Shown here: in pieces, positions 1-5,813 of the stretch
How the letters are laid out: every line of letters begins with the position of its first letter
Numbering within the stretch: the first letter of the stretch is position 1
From: Bacillota bacterium
GTDB taxonomy: Bacteria > Bacillota > Clostridia > UBA1381
NCBI GenBank assembly: GCA_021205715.1
Contig: JAJPXA010000082.1
Coordinates: forward strand, 1-6,539
Direction: 5' to 3'
Length of the DNA: 6,539 nt
Notes under the pieces: generated by a model
Told to the model about the DNA's origin: nothing
The model's database searches: none
What the model saw: the letters and a program-made list of their open reading frames with translations, nothing else
Program-made: the position numbers and the translations under genes

Positions 1-78
1 CCGTAAAAGCGCTGCGGGGTCTTTTTGTGTTTTTTCAAAAATTAATCAAAAAAACAAACATTTTTTTGTACACAACTA

Positions 79-107
79 TTGACAACAAACAAATTTTTTG
101 GTATACT
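79..107 (+). promoter_or_regulatory. Sigma-A promoter of the LysM protein gene
   Basis: A perfect -35 hexamer TTGACA at 79-84 and a near-perfect -10 hexamer TATACT at 102-107 are separated by exactly 17 bp. Transcription would start near 113-115, about 35 nt upstream of the ATG at 149. So strong a core promoter in front of a small envelope gene fits a promoter that is normally held off by a repressor; the LexA-like palindrome at 120-131 lies just downstream of the predicted start. Confidence 0.8.
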
Positions 108-119
108 GTAATCAACACA

Positions 120-131
120 AAACAAATGTTT
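120..131. promoter_or_regulatory. Candidate LexA-type operator (AAACAAATGTTT)
   Basis: The 12-mer has symmetric arms AAACA and TGTTT around a central AA, and fits the LexA (SOS) box layout GAAC-N4-GTTC of Firmicutes with the outer G and C replaced by A and T. It sits about +6 to +17 relative to the predicted transcription start of the LysM gene, a position where a bound repressor would block initiation. The assignment rests on position, symmetry and the YneA-like product. The local sequence is AT-rich, which raises the chance of accidental matches. Two weaker copies are at 56-67 and 87-98. Confidence 0.4.
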
Positions 132-148
132 GTAACGGAGGCTTTATT

Positions 149-487
149 ATGACGGTTTGCGCGTTAAGAATGAACAGGAAAATGATATACAGAAAAAGGC
201 AAAGAGCTATGAAACGCAAAACTATGCTTAAAACCGCGCTTTTGTTTGCGGCGGCGCTTATAACGGCACTTATAAGCATTAACGCGATTTCAACGGCGTT
301 CGCAAAAAATGCGGAAGAGGGGATAACAGTCACTGTATCATCGGGTGACACGCTTTGGGGCATCGCACAAAAATACAATCCCGAAAATAAGGACATACGT
401 TCGGTAATAAATAAAATTCTGCGGGCGAATGGTATGACCGACTCGAACATCCGCGCGGGGGACACGTTAGTAATTCCCGTAAATTAA
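149..487 (+). CDS. Membrane-anchored LysM protein, YneA-like (possible SOS cell-division suppressor)
   Basis: A 112-residue protein with three parts. First is a short, strongly basic cytoplasmic N-terminus (about residues 7-28, many K and R). Next is one hydrophobic segment at about 29-51, a membrane anchor or uncleaved signal. Last is a LysM peptidoglycan-binding domain at about 59-111, with the opening motif SGDTLWGIA at 65-73 and the closing motif IRAGDTLVIP at 101-110. The start at 149 is chosen because GGAGG at 137-141 lies 7 nt upstream; an in-frame extension to 98 would run through the promoter. Size and order match Bacillus YneA and related LexA-controlled inhibitors, small anchored LysM proteins that delay septation during DNA damage, often encoded next to lexA. 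The gene to the left is outside the window, so lexA adjacency cannot be checked. The family and topology are clear; the division-inhibitor role is inferred from architecture and the operator-like site. A generic LysM envelope protein is the alternative. Confidence 0.85.
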   Translation: MTVCALRMNRKMIYRKRQRAMKRKTMLKTALLFAAALITALISINAISTAFAKNAEEGITVTVSSGDTLWGIAQKYNPENKDIRSVINKILRANGMTDSNIRAGDTLVIPVN

Positions 488-508
488 CAACGCCGAAATT
501 TGTGAGTG

Positions 509-540
509 AAAAAATCCGCGCGGAGTTTTTTCCGCGCGGA
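509..540 (-). terminator. Intrinsic terminator of the nitroreductase gene
   Basis: Two copies of the self-complementary decamer TCCGCGCGGA (515-524 and 531-540) flank a 6-nt loop and form a 10-bp GC-rich stem. Read on the minus strand, the hairpin is followed directly by six T residues (514 down to 509), the classic Rho-independent layout, 10 nt after the nitroreductase stop codon. On the plus strand the full hairpin lacks a T tail. A weaker alternative fold (A6-TCC / GGA-T6, 509-531) could still give some termination for the LysM gene. Confidence 0.85.
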
Positions 541-549
541 AATTAAAGA

Positions 550-1119
550 TTATTTAATTAAAACCTCGTCAATCGTTCTTTTGGGAACATTCAACACATT
601 ATCGCCGTCAAGATAGTACTTGACGTTATTGTCGGCAATATCAACCATACGGCTCTCCTGTGCGCCGTAACCCAAAGCGAGCATATACACTACCGACAGC
701 TTGTCGTCAAGATTTAAAACATTCTTGATTTCATCGCGGTTTATCGCGCCGAGCCAGCAGCTTGCAAGTCCCATTTCGACTGCCTCAAGCATCATAGTTG
801 TGACCGCCGCGCCGGCTTCTACTTCAAAACCGCCGTTCGGGCGAATGGCGCTATCGCCGAGTACGGCGATGTACGCCGTGGGACGCTCGTTTTCCGACGG
901 GGCGCCGTTTTCCAAATATCCCGCCCAGCTTGTGTGGGGAAATATAGCGTCAAGCTCCGCTTTGTCCGTAACTATGCGGAATTTAAGCGGCTGCATATTG
1001 GCGCCGTAAGCTGCGACTCTCGCGCAGTTTACAAGTTCGATAAGATTGCTTTCGGGTATAGACTCCCGGGTGAATTTGCGTATTGTGCGCCGTTTCATTA
1101 TCGCGTCTTTGACATTCAT
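550..1119 (-). CDS. Nitroreductase-family FMN-dependent oxidoreductase
   Basis: A 189-residue protein of the nitroreductase fold: small, homodimeric, FMN-binding flavoenzymes that use NAD(P)H to reduce nitro compounds, quinones or other acceptors. Visible family signatures are the N-terminal phosphate-binding RRTIRKF (R10, R11, R14), the segment ANMQP at 40-44 that normally contacts FMN, a long helix with GAAVTTMMLEA, then MGLASCWLGAI, and the late ALGYG motif. The length is typical of the short single-domain branch. The start at 1119 (minus strand) has GGAGG at 1127-1131 with 7-nt spacing; an upstream in-frame ATG at 1176 would extend into the leader hairpin and has no comparable site. No signal peptide, so cytoplasmic. 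It is transcribed alone, divergent from the decarboxylase, and ends in its own terminator. The physiological substrate cannot be read from sequence; homologues are often annotated as nitroreductases without proof. Confidence 0.92.
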   Translation of the reverse strand: MNVKDAIMKRRTIRKFTRESIPESNLIELVNCARVAAYGANMQPLKFRIVTDKAELDAIFPHTSWAGYLENGAPSENERPTAYIAVLGDSAIRPNGGFEVEAGAAVTTMMLEAVEMGLASCWLGAINRDEIKNVLNLDDKLSVVYMLALGYGAQESRMVDIADNNVKYYLDGDNVLNVPKRTIDEVLIK

Positions 1120-1145
1120 AAATATACCTCCAAATATTATATATT

Positions 1146-1173
1146 CCGCCGCGCCCAACGCGTAAATCGGCGG
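1146..1173 (-). other. GC-rich hairpin in the nitroreductase 5' leader
   Basis: On the minus-strand transcript CCGCCG (1173-1168) pairs with CGGCGG (1151-1146). An inner CGC/GCG pair (1162-1160 with 1154-1152) closes a GTTGG loop, and a 5-nt bulge ATTTA lies on the 5' side, giving nine G-C pairs in all. It is isolated in AT-rich DNA and ends 14 nt upstream of the ribosome binding site at 1131-1127. It has no T tail, so it is not a terminator. It may stabilise the mRNA or have a regulatory role; it is too small for a known FMN riboswitch. Confidence 0.45.
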
Positions 1174-1199
1174 CAAATAAATTATCGATGATTATACAA

Positions 1200-1228
1200 A
1201 TTTTATCATATGTTCGTCGCAAGGTCAA
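1200..1228 (-). promoter_or_regulatory. Probable promoter of the nitroreductase gene
   Basis: On the minus strand, TTGACC (1228-1223) and TAAAAT (1205-1200) are spaced by 17 bp, a good sigma-A match. Transcription would begin near 1193, giving a leader of about 74 nt that contains the hairpin at 1146-1173. A second -10-like TATAAT lies slightly downstream on the same strand (1196-1191) but has no good -35 at the right distance. Confidence 0.55.
1203..1216. promoter_or_regulatory. Half-conserved LexA-like box within the nitroreductase promoter
   Basis: On the minus strand this reads CGAACATATGATAA. The first ten bases are identical to the Bacillus-type SOS box CGAACATATGTTCG, but only one of the last four matches. 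It overlaps the -10 hexamer and the spacer of the predicted nitroreductase promoter, where a repressor would act. The broken second half makes this a weak candidate, and it differs in sequence from the site before the LysM gene. Confidence 0.22.
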
Positions 1229-1246
1229 TAATTTGAGCAAAAAAAC

Positions 1247-1275
1247 TTTACATATCGACTTTTTTTCTGTATAAT
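1247..1275 (+). promoter_or_regulatory. Sigma-A promoter of the decarboxylase-recD2-HAD unit
   Basis: TTTACA at 1247-1252 and a perfect TATAAT at 1270-1275 are 17 bp apart. The predicted start is near 1281-1283, so the leader is only about 17 nt and begins almost at the ribosome binding site AGAGGA (1283-1288), which is 10 nt before the ATG at 1299. That leaves no room for a leader riboswitch or attenuator. The two divergent -35 elements are only 18 bp apart, so RNA polymerase binding at one may affect the other. Confidence 0.75.
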
Positions 1276-1298
1276 AGCATACAGAGGAATGATAAATT

Positions 1299-2663
1299 AT
1301 GAACACACCGTTACATGATAGGCTGATAGCGTATTCAAAAGAAAAGAGAATATCGTTTGCTATGCCGGGGCACAAGGGGCGGACGGATTTTAGCGATTTG
1401 GCGCGCTGCGATGTTACGGAGCTTGAAAAAACAGCGGATTTGCACAGCGAAAGCGAAGCGGTTGCAGCCGCGAACGAGCTGCTGTCGAGCTTTTACAAAA
1501 CAAAGCGCAGCTTTATTTTGACATCCGGCTCCACTACCGCGGTGCAGTCCATGATTACCGCCGCCGTCAGACCCGGGGAAACCTTGCTTATATCGTCCGA
1601 CTGCCATATGAGCGTTATTAATATATGCGCGGTTTTGGGCGTGAATATAAGGGTTATCAATCAGGATATCGATAAGGAATTTTTGATTCCGAGGGCGGTA
1701 AAAAGCGTTCGCGTATATCTTGAAAGCTGTCCCGATATTAAAGGCGTGTTGCTTACATCTCCAAGTTATTACGGAATATGCGCCGATATAAAGACAATCG
1801 CGGACGAGTGCCGCGAGTTTAAGGTGCCGCTTTTGGTTGACGAAGCGCACGGAGCGCATTTTGCCGCGACCGAGCGGCTTCCGGAAAGCGCCGCGTCGTA
1901 TGCCGATATGGTGTGCCAAAGCGCGCATAAGACGCTTAACGCCCTCACGGGCGCCGCGTATCTGCACGTTGGCGGTGATTTGATTGACCCGAACACCGTA
2001 AGAAAAGCGATTAACATATACGAGTCGTCAAGTCCGTCATATGTCATAGCCGCCTCGGCGGATTTTGCGAGAGCGAAGCTTGAGGGAGAAAACGGTTGGG
2101 ATGAATGCGTGTCGATGTGCGCGAAATTTAAAAGCCGAATTGAGCGCCTTGGAATTTCCGCGCTTGAAAATGACGATGAAACGAGGTTGGTTTTAAACGT
2201 CGCGAGGCGCGGGATAACGGGATTTAACGCGGAAAATATTTTGTCGGAACGGTATGGGATAGACGTCGAAATGTCCGATTTGCGCAGTATTGTGCTAATT
2301 GTGACGCCCAAAAACACAAATTCGGATTTTGACGCGCTTTACAAAGCCTTATCGGAGATTATAAAAACAGACGGCGATTTCTCGGACGGCACAAAAATAT
2401 ACCTGCCGCGAAGACGCGGTATAATAAATCCGCGGGCGGCGTTTTTCGCGGACTGTGAAACGGTTTCGTTGTCCGACAGCGTAAACAGAATAAGCAAATC
2501 CGCGGTATGCGCCTATCCTCCGGGGACACCGATAATTTTAACCGGCGAAGTCGTCACAGAGGAGCGGGCGGAGCTTATCGCCCGTCTTGCAAACGCGGGT
2601 GCGAGAATAATCGGATTAAAAAATGACGGTATAGAGGTAGTTGTTGAAAAAAATGGAAGATAA
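1299..2663 (+). CDS. PLP-dependent Orn/Lys/Arg decarboxylase family protein (YaaO/SpeA type)
   Basis: A 454-residue cytoplasmic PLP enzyme of the fold-type I 'major domain' decarboxylases, which make cadaverine, putrescine or agmatine from lysine, ornithine or arginine. Motifs in order: FAMPGHKG (20-27), DVTELEKTADLH (38-49), LTSGSTTAVQ (74-83), H103 in DCHMSV (expected to stack on PLP), TSPSYYG (153-159), DEAHGAHF (181-188; D181 faces the pyridine nitrogen), and SAHKTL (208-213; K211 is the Schiff-base lysine). The C-terminal family domain is shown by AYPPGTPIILTGE (405-417). Length is close to the short Bacillus YaaO branch. The usual RN-HK around the PLP-stacking histidine is SD-HM here, so substrate choice is uncertain and catalysis on arginine is unproven. 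It is the first gene of a tight unit with recD2; unlike Bacillus, it is not followed by tmk. Start chosen from AGAGGA and the promoter just upstream. Confidence 0.9.
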   Translation: MNTPLHDRLIAYSKEKRISFAMPGHKGRTDFSDLARCDVTELEKTADLHSESEAVAAANELLSSFYKTKRSFILTSGSTTAVQSMITAAVRPGETLLISSDCHMSVINICAVLGVNIRVINQDIDKEFLIPRAVKSVRVYLESCPDIKGVLLTSPSYYGICADIKTIADECREFKVPLLVDEAHGAHFAATERLPESAASYADMVCQSAHKTLNALTGAAYLHVGGDLIDPNTVRKAINIYESSSPSYVIAASADFARAKLEGENGWDECVSMCAKFKSRIERLGISALENDDETRLVLNVARRGITGFNAENILSERYGIDVEMSDLRSIVLIVTPKNTNSDFDALYKALSEIIKTDGDFSDGTKIYLPRRRGIINPRAAFFADCETVSLSDSVNRISKSAVCAYPPGTPIILTGEVVTEERAELIARLANAGARIIGLKNDGIEVVVEKNGR

Positions 2664-4911
2664 AGAAACAATTTCCGGAGTGGTTGAGGACATTGTATAT
2701 ATAAACCGCGATAACGGGTACACAATTTGCGATATTTCCGTGAAAAAGGGAAGGTCGGTTACCGTGGTGGGGTATATGCCGTATATCACCGAGGGTGAAA
2801 CGATAGAGGCGACCGGTGAATGGACGCAGCATCCGGAGTACGGGGAACAATTTAAAGCTGAATATTGTCAAAGCGTGATTCCCTCGGAGGAGGACGAAAT
2901 TTTGCGCTATCTTTCATCGGGTATTGTGTCCGGCGTGCGAGAGGCGACGGCTAAAAAGCTGGTCGCGCATTTTGGTGCCGAAATACTCGATATTATGCTG
3001 AGTGAGCCGAAAAGGCTCTCGGAAATAAAGGGTATAAGCGAGGAACGCGCGCAAAAAATCGGCAAATCATACGCGGAGCTTCAGTCGGTGCGCTCAATCG
3101 TGATGTTTTTGCAAAAATTTAACGTTAATGCCAATTCGGCGATAAAGGTGCATAACGCGCTCGGCGCGTCGGCGGTTGACAAGATAAAGGAAAATCCGTA
3201 TATACTAGCGGACAGCGTTGAGGGCATTTCGTTTAAAACATCGGATACAATCGCGTTTAATATGGGGTTGCCGAAAAACAGCGATATACGCATACGCGCC
3301 GGCATAAAATTCGTTATGAAAAACGCCGCGTTTTCCGACGGCTACACATATCTGCCGAAACGGCTGCTTATCGAGCATTGCGCGTATCGCCTTGAGGTGG
3401 ATGAAATCGAGATAGAAAACGAGATAACGTATCTGACGCTTCAGCAGGAGCTGTACGCGGACAGAATAAACAACACCGATGTGTATTATTTGTACACTTT
3501 TTTTGACGCGGAATACTATATTGCGCGCCGCCTTTGCACTCTCGCGCAGTCAGAGCAGAAATTTAAAATGAGCGCCCTTGAGAGCAACGGCGCGATAGAT
3601 GAGTATGAGCGAATTTATAAAATTAAGCTCGCAAGCGAGCAAAGAAACGCGGTTATAACGGCGCTGTCTTCGGGAGTTATGGTATTGACGGGCGGCCCCG
3701 GAACGGGAAAGACCACAGTTATACGCGCGATTGTTCATCTTTTGAAGCAGTTAAAGCTCAAGATCGCGCTTGCCGCGCCGACCGGAAGAGCTGCGAAAAG
3801 ACTTTCGCAGGTTACCGACACGGAGGCGAAAACCATACACCGTCTGCTCGGCACACAGCAATCGTCAAACGGCAATTATCAAGGCTTCGCCCATAATGAA
3901 ACCAACCCGCTTTCGGCGGATGTTCTCATAGTGGACGAGGTGAGTATGATTGACGTAAATCTTATGGCGGCGTTCCTGCGCGCCGTAAAGCCGGGCGCGA
4001 GGGTGATTTTTTCGGGTGATGCCGACCAGCTTCCGTCGGTGGGTCCCGGAAATGTTCTGCGGGATATAATCGAAAGCAGCGTGGTTCCGGTGATACAGCT
4101 TAAACAAATATTCAGGCAAGCGGAGGAAAGCCTTATAATCGTCAACGCGCACCGAATTAACAGAGGTGAAATGCCCGACATTCGAACACATTCAAGCGAT
4201 TTCTTTTTCCTGAAGCGTAAAGACGCGGAAGCCGCGTCGCATACGGTTTTGGATTTATATATGAACCGCTTGCCGTCGAGCTATGATGTTGACCCGATTT
4301 CCGCAATTCAAGTCCTGTCGCCCACAAAAAAGGGTGTAGCCGGAACAGAAAATCTTAACCGCCTGCTTCAAGAACACAGCAATCCGCCCGAGCCGGATAA
4401 GGCGGAGTATAAATACGGAAAACTCATTTTTCGCGAGGGCGATAAGGTTATGCAGATACGCAATAATTACGATATAGAATACAAGGTTCAAGACGGCGAG
4501 AGCGGCACCGGAATTTTTAACGGCGATATGGGAATAATACGCGAAATTAATACCGATGACAGGTTTATGCGCGTCGTTTTCGACGAGGAAAAGACGGTCG
4601 AATATCCGTTCACGATGCTTGACGAGTTAGACCTCGCGTACGCGATTACGGTGCATAAAAGTCAGGGCAGCGAGTTCCCTATGGTTATAATGCCGGTATG
4701 CTCGTATAATCCGCGGCTTGCGACGCGCAATTTGATTTATACCGCCGTAACGCGCGCGAAGGATATGATAGTCTTGGTGGGGAACGAAAGAGCAGTGTAC
4801 AATATGGTAAACAACAGCACGCAGGGCGACAGATACACCGGTCTTTGCGAGAGGCTTGGTATGATGAACACAATTTTTAAATCAAAAGCGAGAGGTGAAT
4901 TTGAGATATGA
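2653..4911 (+). CDS. recD2: ATP-dependent RecD-like DNA helicase RecD2 (SF1B)
   Basis: A 752-residue helicase of the RecD2/YrrC family, which unwinds DNA 5' to 3' without RecB or RecC and acts in DNA repair and replication-fork maintenance. Domains: N-terminal OB-like region (about 5-75), helix-hairpin-helix region (about 88-205, with GIVSGVREATA and IKGISEERAQKIG), then the two RecA-like motor domains. Motifs: Walker A GGPGTGKTT (347-355, K353), Walker B DEVSMID (428-434), motif III GDADQLPSVG (455-464), KQIFRQ (484-489, R488), late motif YAITVHKSQGSEF (663-675) and TAVTRAK (697-703, R701). Length is within family range. The gene overlaps the decarboxylase stop by 11 nt. The ATG is preferred because homologues start near here, but GAGG at 2634-2637 is 15 nt away, which suits an in-frame TTG at 2644 (6 nt) better; the product would then be three residues longer. 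Expression is probably coupled to the decarboxylase. Confidence 0.95.
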   Translation: MEDKETISGVVEDIVYINRDNGYTICDISVKKGRSVTVVGYMPYITEGETIEATGEWTQHPEYGEQFKAEYCQSVIPSEEDEILRYLSSGIVSGVREATAKKLVAHFGAEILDIMLSEPKRLSEIKGISEERAQKIGKSYAELQSVRSIVMFLQKFNVNANSAIKVHNALGASAVDKIKENPYILADSVEGISFKTSDTIAFNMGLPKNSDIRIRAGIKFVMKNAAFSDGYTYLPKRLLIEHCAYRLEVDEIEIENEITYLTLQQELYADRINNTDVYYLYTFFDAEYYIARRLCTLAQSEQKFKMSALESNGAIDEYERIYKIKLASEQRNAVITALSSGVMVLTGGPGTGKTTVIRAIVHLLKQLKLKIALAAPTGRAAKRLSQVTDTEAKTIHRLLGTQQSSNGNYQGFAHNETNPLSADVLIVDEVSMIDVNLMAAFLRAVKPGARVIFSGDADQLPSVGPGNVLRDIIESSVVPVIQLKQIFRQAEESLIIVNAHRINRGEMPDIRTHSSDFFFLKRKDAEAASHTVLDLYMNRLPSSYDVDPISAIQVLSPTKKGVAGTENLNRLLQEHSNPPEPDKAEYKYGKLIFREGDKVMQIRNNYDIEYKVQDGESGTGIFNGDMGIIREINTDDRFMRVVFDEEKTVEYPFTMLDELDLAYAITVHKSQGSEFPMVIMPVCSYNPRLATRNLIYTAVTRAKDMIVLVGNERAVYNMVNNSTQGDRYTGLCERLGMMNTIFKSKARGEFEI

Positions 4912-5540
4912 GAGGCGCGATTTTTGATATTGACGGCACAATTTTAAATTCTATGACTATGTGGATTGACGTAACGACAAAATTTTTGTCGGATTTTGAC
5001 GTGTATTTGACGCCGCGGCAGTGCGAGATATTTCAAACAATGACACTGGAGGAGTCGCTGCCGATGATACGCGATAAATATGATATAAAAATGAGCGAGG
5101 AGGAAATACGCGGCGAATTTAAGCGGTTGGTTACGGACGAGTACAAAACCACGGTTCAAGCGAAGCCTTATGCCGCCGAATACGTGAAAAAGCTGTACGC
5201 GGACGGAGTGAAAATCGCCGTCGCGACATCCGGCTACGAGGATTTGTGGCGTCCCGCGTTCGAGCGTTTCGGCATAGACGGCTGCGTAAGCGCCGCGGCA
5301 TATTCGGCGGAAGTCGGCGTAAACAAAAGCAATCCCGACGTGTATTTGCTCGCGGCAAAGCGCATCGATGTTGAGCCGAGCGACTGCGTAGTGTTCGAGG
5401 ATATTGTTCCCGGAATAAACGGCGCGAAAAAGGGCGGTTTTAAAACCTGCGCCGTTTGGGACTCGTCAAACGAAAATCAAACAGCGGAGCTTAAACGCGA
5501 CGCGGACAGATATATAAAATCGTTTAAAGAATTGATGTAG
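4908..5540 (+). CDS. HAD-superfamily hydrolase (beta-phosphoglucomutase-like phosphatase)
   Basis: A 210-residue haloacid dehalogenase phosphatase with all four catalytic motifs. Motif I is FDIDGT (6-11): nucleophile D7 and acid/base D9. Motif II is VATSGY (105-110; T107/S108). The motif III lysine is K140 in NKSNPDVY. Motif IV is VVFEDIVPGI (161-170; E164, D165 hold magnesium). The helical cap inserted after motif I (about 14-85) marks subfamily I, the group of beta-phosphoglucomutases and small sugar- or nucleotide-phosphate phosphatases. Motif III usually reads GKPxPDxY; here it is NKSNPDVY, with the lysine and PD kept. The substrate is not predictable. The start codon overlaps the recD2 stop as ATGA, with AGAGGTGA at 4891-4898 as ribosome binding site, so translation is probably coupled to recD2. 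It is cytoplasmic, and its functional link to recD2 is unknown. Confidence 0.92.
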   Translation: MRGAIFDIDGTILNSMTMWIDVTTKFLSDFDVYLTPRQCEIFQTMTLEESLPMIRDKYDIKMSEEEIRGEFKRLVTDEYKTTVQAKPYAAEYVKKLYADGVKIAVATSGYEDLWRPAFERFGIDGCVSAAAYSAEVGVNKSNPDVYLLAAKRIDVEPSDCVVFEDIVPGINGAKKGGFKTCAVWDSSNENQTAELKRDADRYIKSFKELM

Positions 5541-5541
5541 A

Positions 5542-5558
5542 GAGCGTTATACACGCTC
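5542..5558. other. Small stem-loop after the HAD gene
   Basis: GAGCGT (5542-5547) pairs with ACGCTC (5553-5558) around the loop TATAC, starting two bases after the HAD stop codon. On the plus strand a run of seven A follows, not T; on the minus strand no T tail follows either. It is therefore not a canonical intrinsic terminator. It could protect an mRNA end or weakly separate the HAD gene from the cysteine-rich gene. Readthrough into that gene is likely. Confidence 0.4.
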
Positions 5559-5590
5559 AAAAAAACAAATGAAACGCGGAGGCGCCGAAA

Positions 5591-5797
5591 ATGATATATT
5601 CAAACGATATTAACAGGGTATGCGGTATGTGCCGCTTTTACAGCGCCGAGAACGGCGGCGTTTGCTCGAAGCGCGAACGCGAAACGGAGGAGAGCCGCGA
5701 GGGGTGCAAAAAATTTTCTTATGACATTTTAAAAAAGCCGGTAAGACGCAAACGAAAGCTGAACACCGACTTTTCAGATGAGGATTTTAGGCTGTAA
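5591..5797 (+). CDS. Small four-cysteine protein of unknown function (possible metal-binding knuckle)
   Basis: A 68-residue basic, hydrophilic protein with no signal peptide or membrane segment, so probably cytoplasmic. I do not recognise a named family. Four cysteines are arranged C11-x2-C14-x10-C25-x13-C39, followed by KKF; the first pair lies in CGMCRFY. The spacing suggests a zinc ribbon-like or iron-sulfur site but is not diagnostic. The last third is charged: KKPVRRKRKL, then an acidic stretch. The gene is real: GGAGG at 5578-5582 is 8 nt before the ATG, it fills the gap between two sound genes without overlapping either, and its codon use resembles its neighbours. It lies 50 nt after the HAD gene on the same strand, with no clear promoter of its own, and converges on the ROK gene with only 16 bp between stops. 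Confidence 0.75.
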   Translation: MIYSNDINRVCGMCRFYSAENGGVCSKRERETEESREGCKKFSYDILKKPVRRKRKLNTDFSDEDFRL

Positions 5798-5813
5798 AAC
5801 GATTCCGCGGGGG

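Noticed and set aside
1..36. GC-rich stretch followed by T-runs, resembling the end of a plus-strand intrinsic terminator.
   Set aside because: The 5' arm would have to lie left of the window; within it only a 3-bp CCG/CGG pairing is visible, so the hairpin cannot be shown.
47..68. Inverted repeat CAAAAAAA / TTTTTTTG with a 6-nt loop.
   Set aside because: It is almost pure A and T tracts in AT-rich DNA, forms a weak hairpin, and overlaps the candidate operator at 56-67; not called as a separate element.
1..100. Possible divergent lexA start on the minus strand.
   Set aside because: The only nearby minus-strand ATG (61-59) meets a stop after eight codons, so no coding start for a leftward gene is inside the window.
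98..148. Upstream in-frame extension of the LysM protein.
   Set aside because: It would begin within the promoter, ahead of the predicted transcription start, and has no ribosome binding site; the ATG at 149 has a strong one.
1335..2317. Long minus-strand open frames opposite the decarboxylase.
   Set aside because: They lie fully inside a well-supported gene, lack ribosome sites and show no recognisable domain; they reflect codon bias on the other strand.
5523..5553. Possible separate promoter for the cysteine-rich gene (TTTAAA with TATACA).
   Set aside because: Spacing is 19 bp, the -35 is poor and the -10 falls inside the hairpin at 5542-5558; readthrough from the HAD gene is simpler.
5798..5813. 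Terminator between the convergent cysteine-rich and ROK genes.
   Set aside because: Only 16 bp containing the palindrome CCGCGG with no stem of useful length and no T-run.
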